Shown here one piece after another: positions 1 through 8,100 of a stretch of 24,273 nucleotides of DNA (positions within the stretch are counted from its first letter, which is position 1; every line of letters starts with the position of its first letter). Source of the stretch: a virus. Below the pieces are notes generated by a model, which was given only the letters and a program-made list of their open reading frames with translations, searched no databases and was not told the DNA's origin. The stretch spans positions 1 through 24,273 of IMG/VR virus record IMGVR_UViG_3300028548_003294. One strand, written 5' to 3'. The translations under genes were made by a program, and so were the position numbers.

Positions 1-6
1 TATCCT

Positions 7-14
7 TATAAATA
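7..14 (+). promoter_or_regulatory. T4-type late promoter upstream of gp5
   Basis: An exact TATAAATA octamer, the known late promoter core of T4-like phages read by host polymerase with the phage late sigma and clamp. It lies 19 bases before the gp5 start and is followed by a strong AAGGAG ribosome site at 21-26. It probably starts the baseplate operon. Confidence 0.8.
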
Positions 15-33
15 ACTAGTAAGGAGTTTATTC

Positions 34-1506
34 ATGTCTGAAAATTACTTTATGGGTCTTGACGGATTCGTATGGTTTACTGGTGTTGTTGAAGATAGAA
101 ACGACCCAGATAAACTTGGTCGGGTTCGTGTTCGTTGTCTTGGATTTCATACAGAGGATCTAGTTGATATACCAACCGCAGACTTGCCGTGGGCAACTGT
201 TATGCATCCTGTTACTGATCCCTCAATGCAAGGACTAGGCAACAGCCCTTCCTTTCTTGTTGAAGGTAGTTGGGTAATCGGTTTCTTTTCTGATGCAAAT
301 TTAAAACAACAACCTATCATAATAGGAAGCCTGCCGGGCATACCACTTGATGGTGCTGACCCAACAAAAGGATTTAATGATCCTCGTAGTGCAAATTCCT
401 TTCAAGAAGATTATCTAGGAACTCCATCATATGGCCCCTATCCTGTAGATGGTGAAGAATACGATATGCCGTCTGGTCATAGTATTGGTGAATCAGATAC
501 AAATAAACTTGCACAAGGACAATATTCTGAAGAACACGATGCACTTATAAGAAGAAGAACCAATCAACAAAAAGATATTCCAACTGCAACGCAACCCAAT
601 TTATCTACAGTATCGGATAGTGCAGTAATTGAAACTCGGAGTACTTTTAACGAACCAGACCCCAAAGGTATTCTTGAAAATGCAGATCCATATTTTTCTT
701 CACAATATCCATACAACCATGTATTTGAATCTGAGTCTGGACACATTACAGAAATAGATGATTCGCCCGGCGGTGAAAGAATATTAAAAGAACACAAGTC
801 TGGAACATACGAAGAAATAATTGCAAACGGAAGCAAGACAGTAAAAGTTATCGGTGATAATTGTGAAATCATTATGGGTGGTTCAGATGTTTATATTGCT
901 GGTGCAGTTAATCTAACAATAGGTGGAACTGTTCGTCATCTTGTCAAGGGTGATTATCATTTAGAAGTTGAAGGAAACTATACGCAAAAAATACACAAGA
1001 ATATGCGTACAAAAATTGGAGCTGGTGTTTCTGGTGGAAACCTTGAAGAAGAAATAAAAGGAAATCACGCATTTAATATTTCAAATAATATTAAGGGGCG
1101 TATCGGAGAAGATGTTGATGTTACCACAGAAGGTAATGAACAAAGAATTAATAACGGAACATATAAGTTGGTAGCAAAGAGTAATATTTTTGCAGCTACA
1201 ACTGGTGGTACTTTAACACTTAATGCTAGTGGTAATGTTTCGATTGATACTACCTCTGGTATTATGTCAATCAAATCTGGTACAACTTTAAATATGAAAT
1301 CTGCAACTGCAATGACTGTTGGTTCAGAAACTACATTTACTGGAACATCAACTGGCATTGGAACATTTACATTCTCTGGTGATGGAAGTAACTTTATTGC
1401 AAACAATGGGTCTAGTGTTGCTATCGGTCTTACAACTCATACTCATACTCAAGATGCAGATAGTGATGGTGATACACAGGCAACTACAAATGTGCCTAAC
1501 GCTTAG
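34..1506 (+). CDS. gp5: Baseplate central hub/spike protein gp5, without lysozyme domain
   Basis: This is the trimeric hub and spike at the baseplate centre, which pierces the cell envelope when the sheath contracts. Residues about 10-105 look like the gp5 OB-fold domain (GRVRVRCLGFH, then a GSWVIGFF strand and an IIIGSLPG end). A linker of about 125 residues follows. Near 230 comes the gp5 C-terminal signature (YPYNHVFESESGH, then GERI and GTYEEI), leading into regular beta-strand repeats to about 445, as expected for the triple beta-helix needle. T4 gp5 is 575 residues with a lysozyme inserted after the OB fold; here the length is 490 and nothing between the two parts looks like a lysozyme. 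An H469-T-H471 motif sits near the C-terminus, as in metal-binding spike tips. The start has AAGGAG 7 bases upstream. The gene leads the gp25/gp6 baseplate run. Confidence 0.9.
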   Translation: MSENYFMGLDGFVWFTGVVEDRNDPDKLGRVRVRCLGFHTEDLVDIPTADLPWATVMHPVTDPSMQGLGNSPSFLVEGSWVIGFFSDANLKQQPIIIGSLPGIPLDGADPTKGFNDPRSANSFQEDYLGTPSYGPYPVDGEEYDMPSGHSIGESDTNKLAQGQYSEEHDALIRRRTNQQKDIPTATQPNLSTVSDSAVIETRSTFNEPDPKGILENADPYFSSQYPYNHVFESESGHITEIDDSPGGERILKEHKSGTYEEIIANGSKTVKVIGDNCEIIMGGSDVYIAGAVNLTIGGTVRHLVKGDYHLEVEGNYTQKIHKNMRTKIGAGVSGGNLEEEIKGNHAFNISNNIKGRIGEDVDVTTEGNEQRINNGTYKLVAKSNIFAATTGGTLTLNASGNVSIDTTSGIMSIKSGTTLNMKSATAMTVGSETTFTGTSTGIGTFTFSGDGSNFIANNGSSVAIGLTTHTHTQDADSDGDTQATTNVPNA

Positions 1507-1516
1507 GAAAGTATAG

Positions 1517-2755
1517 ATGTCAAATTTTAAAATACCCGATCTCTGTGGTGCAAGTCCTGAACTTAATCTTGCGTCATCGAAGATTGCAGATTTAGAATCA
1601 CAAATAACTTCACAGATAAATGCAGAGGCATCTGCTGCAAAGGCTGCTATTGAGAGCAAACTTACAGATGTCAAATTAGGACTTGATGGACTTGTTCCAG
1701 ATTTACCAGAACTACCAAATCTAAATTTTCAATCAGAACTTACAAGTCTTATATCTTTTGACATATCAACTCCACAGGGGTTGACACAGTACACATCAAA
1801 ACTCAATGATTTAAAATTAAAGTTTGGTGATACCCTTACTAAGTCTGGAAAAGATTTTGATAGTTTAGTATCATCTGCAACTGATGCTATTTCTGGTGGT
1901 GGAAATGTTTGTGGAGTTGTACCTAATCTTGAATTGCCTGCAGCAGGCGGAGAGGTTTTAGAAAAAGCAGAAGGTGTAAAAGCTGCACTTGAAAATGCTA
2001 TAGATGAAGAAGTTTCAACTGTATCAGATAATGTTAATGCAACTGCACTAAAGGCTGAACTAGAATCTACAACTGCATCATACGCAGATAAAACCACATA
2101 TGAAATAACTGAAAAATCAACAAAGATAACAACACCTGCTGGAACTAAAGTATCAGCTACTACAAAATCTGATGCTGGTGCTTCGGGATATTCTGAAAAA
2201 GGATTTGCTTATAAAAAAGGCAAAAAAACACTTGTCTATATTAGTCCAGAATTTCGAGCAATAATGGATTTAAAAACACCAGATGGAAAACCTGTAGGTG
2301 GTGTGGCTAACAAAGCAAGAAAATACAAAGACTTTGATATACCAATTGATGCTGTCCAATGGCTGAACGAAGAAGCATTTGATTATAGTGAGCTCAGTGA
2401 TTTTATTGAAAAAGAAATATACTTCCCAATGCCAACCAAGATTTTAAGTGCTGGTGCTGTAGAAGTTAGGTTAAATGACGCAGGCACTAAAGTAATAACA
2501 AAAGGTCTTATATATCGTTTAAGTCTGGCCAATGCTTATTTAAAAAGAATCAAGAGTGGGGTGAAAGGTAAGGATAATGTCACAAAAAACCTCGCTGCTT
2601 TAAATGTAAGTATTGTTCAGGAGGAATTCTCGGCAATCCTTGCATTTGCGTTTGATGGCGAACAATATGACTTAGCAGAAGGTACTTGGGATTATATAAA
2701 AATAATTTATGAATATAATGAAAAAATAGATGCAGGAATTAAAAAAGACGAGTAA
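1517..2755 (+). CDS. Unrecognised probable virion protein between gp5 and gp25
   Basis: I do not recognise this 412-residue protein. Residues about 20-55 are rich in Ala, Ser, Glu and Lys and should form a helix or coiled coil. A short Pro/Leu/Asn-rich link (PDLPELPNLNF, near 60-70) follows, then more helical, Ala-rich sequence to about 205. The last 200 residues are more globular (GFAYKKGKKTLVYISPEF; an EKEIYFPMPTKIL segment; a FAFDGEQYDLAEGTWDYI end) and acidic at the C-terminus. No signal peptide or membrane segment is visible. Its ribosome site AGGAA overlaps the gp5 stop codon, so it is probably cotranscribed and coupled to gp5. The position suggests a baseplate hub or tail-lysis accessory role, but that is inference. 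It has no resemblance I can see to T4 gp27, gp53 or gp26. Confidence 0.85.
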   Translation: MSNFKIPDLCGASPELNLASSKIADLESQITSQINAEASAAKAAIESKLTDVKLGLDGLVPDLPELPNLNFQSELTSLISFDISTPQGLTQYTSKLNDLKLKFGDTLTKSGKDFDSLVSSATDAISGGGNVCGVVPNLELPAAGGEVLEKAEGVKAALENAIDEEVSTVSDNVNATALKAELESTTASYADKTTYEITEKSTKITTPAGTKVSATTKSDAGASGYSEKGFAYKKGKKTLVYISPEFRAIMDLKTPDGKPVGGVANKARKYKDFDIPIDAVQWLNEEAFDYSELSDFIEKEIYFPMPTKILSAGAVEVRLNDAGTKVITKGLIYRLSLANAYLKRIKSGVKGKDNVTKNLAALNVSIVQEEFSAILAFAFDGEQYDLAEGTWDYIKIIYEYNEKIDAGIKKDE

Positions 2756-2762
2756 TAAATTT

Positions 2763-2770
2763 CCTAAATA
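2763..2770 (+). promoter_or_regulatory. Possible variant late promoter (CCTAAATA) before gp25
   Basis: CCTAAATA matches the T4 late octamer at six of eight positions and lies 25 bases before the gp25 start, inside a short intergenic gap. The same CTAAATA core occurs before gp13 at 17285-17291. It is weaker evidence than the exact octamers elsewhere in the window. Confidence 0.4.
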
Positions 2771-2795
2771 GTATATAAACTAGGGGTTCTTACAG

Positions 2796-3224
2796 ATGGC
2801 GCAGTATGATGCAACAACAACCAATAATAGCAAACGTAGTGCTAGGATATATTCAGACATAGATTTGTTCTTTGGAAAAAAAACTTCCAATGATGATATT
2901 CAAAGCATTACTGATATTAAAGCTGTTAAGCGTTCTGTTCGTAATCTGGTATTAACTAATCATTATGAAAAACCATTCCACCCAGAGATTGGTTCTGGTG
3001 TTCGCGATATGTTGTTTGAAAACATGACTCCAATTACAGCACAGATACTTTCAAGAAAGATTGAAGATGTAATTAATAACTTTGAACCAAGAGTAAGATT
3101 AGTAGGTATTACAGCAAACCCAAATTTGGATAAAAACTCATACGAAGTTTCGATAGAATTTTATGTCGTTAATGCTCCCACAGAATTAGTTGACCTATCC
3201 ATAATGTTAGAGAGATTACGATAA
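2796..3224 (+). CDS. gp25: Baseplate wedge protein gp25 (GPW/gp25 family)
   Basis: gp25 is a small conserved wedge subunit that, with gp6 and gp53, forms the inner baseplate ring and nucleates sheath assembly. The 142 residues compare with about 132 in T4. Visible family features are the central KAVKRSVRNLVLTNHYEKPF region, the P-E-I-G-S-G-V-R segment near 66-73 and a C-terminal beta part with YEVSIEFYVV. The upstream G-rich site (AGGGGT at 2782-2787) is a modest ribosome site. The stop overlaps the gp6 start by one base (TAATG), implying translational coupling, as expected for partners in one complex. Confidence 0.93.
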   Translation: MAQYDATTTNNSKRSARIYSDIDLFFGKKTSNDDIQSITDIKAVKRSVRNLVLTNHYEKPFHPEIGSGVRDMLFENMTPITAQILSRKIEDVINNFEPRVRLVGITANPNLDKNSYEVSIEFYVVNAPTELVDLSIMLERLR

Positions 3225-5161
3225 TGGCCGTAAATGAAAAAAGACTTAGAGTAACAGAGCTTGACTTTGATGATATTAAAGGCAACCTAAAAACTTTTCT
3301 AAAAGCACAGAACCAGTTTACCGACTATGACTTTGAGGGTTCTGGTATGAGTGTTCTTTTAGATACGCTTGCATACAATACACACTATATGGCTTACAAT
3401 GCTAATATGGTTGCAAACGAAATGTTTCTAGATAGTGCATCTTTACGATCAAGTGTAGTTTCACACGCAAAGAAATTAGGATACGAAGTATCATCTTGTC
3501 GCGCCCCTCAAGCAACAGTTAATATATCTCTTGCAACAAATCTACCAACAAGGACAATGCCGGCAGGAACAACATTCACCTCTTCAGTAAATGGTGTAAA
3601 TTATAATTTTGTTACAGTCGCTGATATAACATCTAGTAACTCTGGTAGTTCTGTAAACTTTGACAGCACAACAATATATGAAGGAACATTTATTACATCC
3701 AAGTATCTAGTAGATAGTTCTGATGTAGACCAAAGATTTATTATTGATGACGCAAGAGCGGACACCACAACACTTAGTGTAAAAGTACAAACATCTGCAA
3801 GTGATACTTTCGTAAGAACATACACTAAGGCAACAGACATTTCTCAACTTACTGATTCTAGTACAGTATACTTTATACAAGAAGTAGAAATAGGAAAGTT
3901 TGAAGTATACTTTGGTGATGGTGTTTTAAGTCAAGCGGTATCTGATGGAAACATTGTTACTTTAGAATATGTTGTTACAAATAAAGGTGTGTCAAATGGT
4001 GCAAGAGCATTTACATCATCTTCAGCAATTAATGCTATAACCGATATTACTGTAACAACAGTAGCTATCGCGAGTGGTGGTGCTGAGGCGGAATCAATAG
4101 CATCTGTTAAATTAAACGCACCCTTAGATTTTGCAGCACAAGGTCGTGCAGTTACAACAAATGATTACAAGACTTATGTTAATAAACTTTTTGCAAATAC
4201 TCAAGCGGTTTCTGTTTGGGGTGGTGAAGACGGAAGTTATGATACAAGTACAGGGGTAAGTTCTACACCAGAGTATGGTAAGGTTTTTATCTCTATTAAG
4301 TCTACTACTGGAAACAATCTAACTGATGCACAGAAATCAAATTTGGTTACTGCATTATCTCCATATAAAGTATCTTCTGTTACTCCTGTAATCGTTGATG
4401 CAGAAACAACATATCTTATTTTAAAAACAACGGTTCAATATGATTCTAGTTCAACTACACTTATTGATTCACAGTTGGCAACAAAAGTAAGTGCTACTAT
4501 TTCAAGTTATAACACAAGTGATTTGCAAACTTTCAATGCTCCCTTTAGACACTCAAGGTTACTAGGACTGATTGATAATACAGATAGTTCTATTTTGAAT
4601 AATACAACAACAGTTACACTGGCGAAATATGTTGTACCAACATTAAATGTATCAACATCTTATATCTTAAACTTTAACAACACATTTTTCAATCCACACT
4701 CTGGACACAACTCAGCTGGTGGTGGTATTGTTTCTTCAACAGGGTTCTTAATGAGTTCTGTTGATTCAACAAAAGAATATTTCTTTGACGATGATGGAGC
4801 TGGTAATATTAGAATTTATTATTTAGTTTCTGGTACAAGACTTTATCATAGTACTACTGCTGGAACAATAGATTATGTAAATGGAAAGATAACAGTAAAT
4901 TCAATTATGATTTCTGCTGTGTCTGATGTTGATGGTGTAGTTTCTACACAAGTTCGCGTTACAGTAATTCCAAGTTCGTATGATGTTGTTCCTGTGAGGA
5001 ATCAGATTCTTGAACTTGATGCGGTGAACTCTACTGTTGTTGCTTCTATTGATGCAACAGCGGCAACTGGTATTGGTTATACAACAACAACAACTACAGC
5101 GGGAACAACTACAACAACGGTGTCGACTACCCCATCCTCATCAACTTCATCGGCGTACTAA
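3224..5161 (+). CDS. gp6: Baseplate wedge protein gp6 (baseplate J-like)
   Basis: gp6 forms the inner ring of the baseplate that changes shape on sheath contraction. Its 645 residues are close to T4 gp6 (about 660). The N-terminal part has the family's LDTLAYNTHYMAYNANMVANE helix (residues about 43-63), a FGDGVL segment near 230 and the baseplate-J-like core with GRAVTTNDYKTYV near 310. The C-terminus ends in a Thr/Ser-rich low-complexity tail of about 27 residues. The start overlaps the gp25 stop by one base, and tandem stops TAA-TAA precede the next gene's start with no real gap. The gene sits in the expected 25-6-7 order. Confidence 0.92.
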   Translation: MAVNEKRLRVTELDFDDIKGNLKTFLKAQNQFTDYDFEGSGMSVLLDTLAYNTHYMAYNANMVANEMFLDSASLRSSVVSHAKKLGYEVSSCRAPQATVNISLATNLPTRTMPAGTTFTSSVNGVNYNFVTVADITSSNSGSSVNFDSTTIYEGTFITSKYLVDSSDVDQRFIIDDARADTTTLSVKVQTSASDTFVRTYTKATDISQLTDSSTVYFIQEVEIGKFEVYFGDGVLSQAVSDGNIVTLEYVVTNKGVSNGARAFTSSSAINAITDITVTTVAIASGGAEAESIASVKLNAPLDFAAQGRAVTTNDYKTYVNKLFANTQAVSVWGGEDGSYDTSTGVSSTPEYGKVFISIKSTTGNNLTDAQKSNLVTALSPYKVSSVTPVIVDAETTYLILKTTVQYDSSSTTLIDSQLATKVSATISSYNTSDLQTFNAPFRHSRLLGLIDNTDSSILNNTTTVTLAKYVVPTLNVSTSYILNFNNTFFNPHSGHNSAGGGIVSSTGFLMSSVDSTKEYFFDDDGAGNIRIYYLVSGTRLYHSTTAGTIDYVNGKITVNSIMISAVSDVDGVVSTQVRVTVIPSSYDVVPVRNQILELDAVNSTVVASIDATAATGIGYTTTTTTAGTTTTTVSTTPSSSTSSAY

Positions 5162-5164
5162 TAA

Positions 5165-8100
5165 ATGTCTGAGAATAAATCAAAATTTACTACTAAGGTT
5201 TCTCCCCTGATCGAAGGGCAAGTTCCCGACTTTGTTCAAGCAGACCATCCAGTATTTGTAAATTTTGTAAAAGATTACTTTCAATATCTTGAGGCGGGTA
5301 GATTAACTCTTACTGCCAATGTTGATTATGTTTCATTAGAAACAATTACTACGGCATACATCTTAGAAGAAAGTGGTGACAGAATTGTTACTGAACTTGG
5401 AGCTGGTACTCTAGGTCAGTTTGTAAATGGTGAAACTGTTACTGGTAGTTTATCAAAGGCAACTGCAAAAGTTCTTGTTGATGATTCTAGAAACTCATAT
5501 CTTTATGTTACTGGACAACAATTATTTCAAACTGGAGAAACTATAACTGGTGGAACATCTGGTTCTACTGGTACGGTTGATTCATATCAAGCAAACCCAA
5601 TTCAAAGTATCCAACAGATGTTGGAATATGCAAATGTCGATAACACTCTCTACGATTTCTTAGATAACATGCGTGATGAGTTTATGGAAGCAATTCCAGA
5701 AACGCTTGCAATTGGTGTTAATAAAAGAAATCTAATTAAAAATATTAAAGACCTGTATGCAGCTAAAGGAACATCAGAGGGTCACAAACTCTTTATGCGT
5801 ATGTTGTTAGGTGAAGAATCAGAGATTTTCTATCCTAACATCTATATGATGAAACCATCTGCTGGTGAATGGCAAGCTTCAACTGTTCTTAGAGCTGCAG
5901 CGGTAGGTTCTTCTGTAGGAAATGAATTTGTTAATCAGTTAATCACTGGTGGAACTTCTGGTGCTACTGCTATTGTTGAAAAGTCTGTTACCAAACAAGA
6001 AATAAATGAAACATTCAATGACTCTATTATTGAGTTTACAATTGCAGAAATTAAAGGAACCTTTGTTGAAGGAGAAATCATATCTGGTATTTCCACAACT
6101 AAAGATGTTATCATTTCATTTACTGTACAGGGCATTGTTTCTGATACAGCAATAACAAACGATGGAATACTTTATCAAGATGGTGAGGTTGTTGATGTAG
6201 AACAAATTGGTAATCAATTTGCAAATGTTGTTGTTGATGGTATTAACACTGGTTCGGTAAGCGAACTCTTTGTAGAAACTACTGGTACAAAATTTGAAGT
6301 GGGTGATGCTCTTACATTTACTAAGAACTCATCTGATACAGATGTCAAAGAGGCCACTGGTGTTGTAAGCATAGTTGGTGGTGGTGTCCTTCAAGAGACA
6401 GGAACAGATACCATTACACTTGAAGCTGCAACTAATACTCAACTAGAATCATTTGCGATTTCACTTGAATTTACTACTTCAGATAATTTTATTGGTGATG
6501 GTACAACCAAAGTATTTAATCTTGTTAATACAAGTGGAACACTAGACACACTTTATGTAACATTTGATAATGTGGTTTATCCCGCTATCGCATCGGACGG
6601 TTCTGTAAACTGGAGTGCAACAAACACACAAATAACATTTACATTTTCAGTGGCACTTAATACTAAAATATATGTTCGTGGTAATCTGCAAGACTCTTTA
6701 GTCTTAGATGGAACATCTATTATTACTGTGGATAGTGAAAGTGTTGTTCTGGGTATAGGACATCAAATACTCAGTGAAGAAACTATAGAAGTATCGGACA
6801 CATACACAACTGCAAATGACCAGATTGTTTTAGAGTCTGATACATTCACAAATATTGATGCGGGTGCTACACTAGAATCTGGACACCTAATTAAAGCAGT
6901 AGTGACTGATGGTGGTTTTGGTTATACAAAACTTCCAACGGTTTCTATAACAAGTACCACTGGTGTTAGTGGAAGCATACACGCAACAACTACAGACATT
7001 GGTTCTATCAAAACAATAAAGATTACTAACACAGGAATTAGATATAGTGTCAGTAATCCACCAGAACCATTATTCAGAGCTCACTTTGTTCTTAAAGATG
7101 TGTCGGGTACTTTTGCCGCAAGTAACACACTAACCTCATCAGGACACACTGGTGTTGTTAAGGCGTTTGATACTAATACTAAAGTTCTTGACACTACATT
7201 TGAAAATGTCATAAGAGTTGAACAGGAACAAACATCAACATTCCAAGAAGGTATTCAACTTGAACAAGCTACAGAGTTGCTTCTTCCCGAAGGTATTCTT
7301 CTTGAAGACGAACAAGAATTTAATGATACAGGAAGTATTCTTTTAAATGGTTCTGGAGTATTTACTCCATCTCCTAAATCACTAGTATATAAAGTTCAGG
7401 TTTACTATGACACAGTACAAGAAAAAAATGTGTTTTTTATTAATGGTGTATCACAACCAGAATTAGTTTTATATGAAGGCAACACTTATTACTTTGATTT
7501 ATCAGACCCTACACTATACAAGGTTCTTACATCAGGTCAACACATATTAAGGTTCTCTGAAACTTCAGGTGGAACTCACAATGGGGGTTCAGCCTATACT
7601 ACTGGTGTAACAACCTCTATTGCATCAATAGATATTGGTACTGCCGGCGCCTATATTCAAATTGTTGTTGCAGCTAACGCACCCAGACTATACTATTATT
7701 GCACTAACCACGCTGGTATGGGAGCGGGTATAAGAACTTCAACATATGATACGACTGTTCTTGACGAAGGTTCTAGTATAGTACTAGATGGTGCTGATAG
7801 AATCGACCACTTCTTCGTGCAAGAAGCTGGTACAACAGGAAATGCAACTGACAGGATTCAACTTGAGAGTGAAGGTTTTGGTGGTTTCTTATTAGACGAA
7901 GCGTTTGATTTAAATCAAAGCAAACTTGTCGCATTACAGGAAGCTGGTAGTAAGTTATTGCATGTGAGTATTCGTAGAGAAAACTCAACTACAAATGCTA
8001 ACAGCGATCAATATGTTCTTCTTAATGGAATAGATAGTTCTGGTACAGATGCTAACTCTAAACTTGCAAACGAAGATTTTGGTAATACTCTTGTCTTAGA

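Noticed and set aside
106-1506. A lysozyme domain inside gp5, as in T4
   Set aside because: The segment between the OB fold and the beta-helix is too short and has no lysozyme-like motif; it reads as a polar linker.
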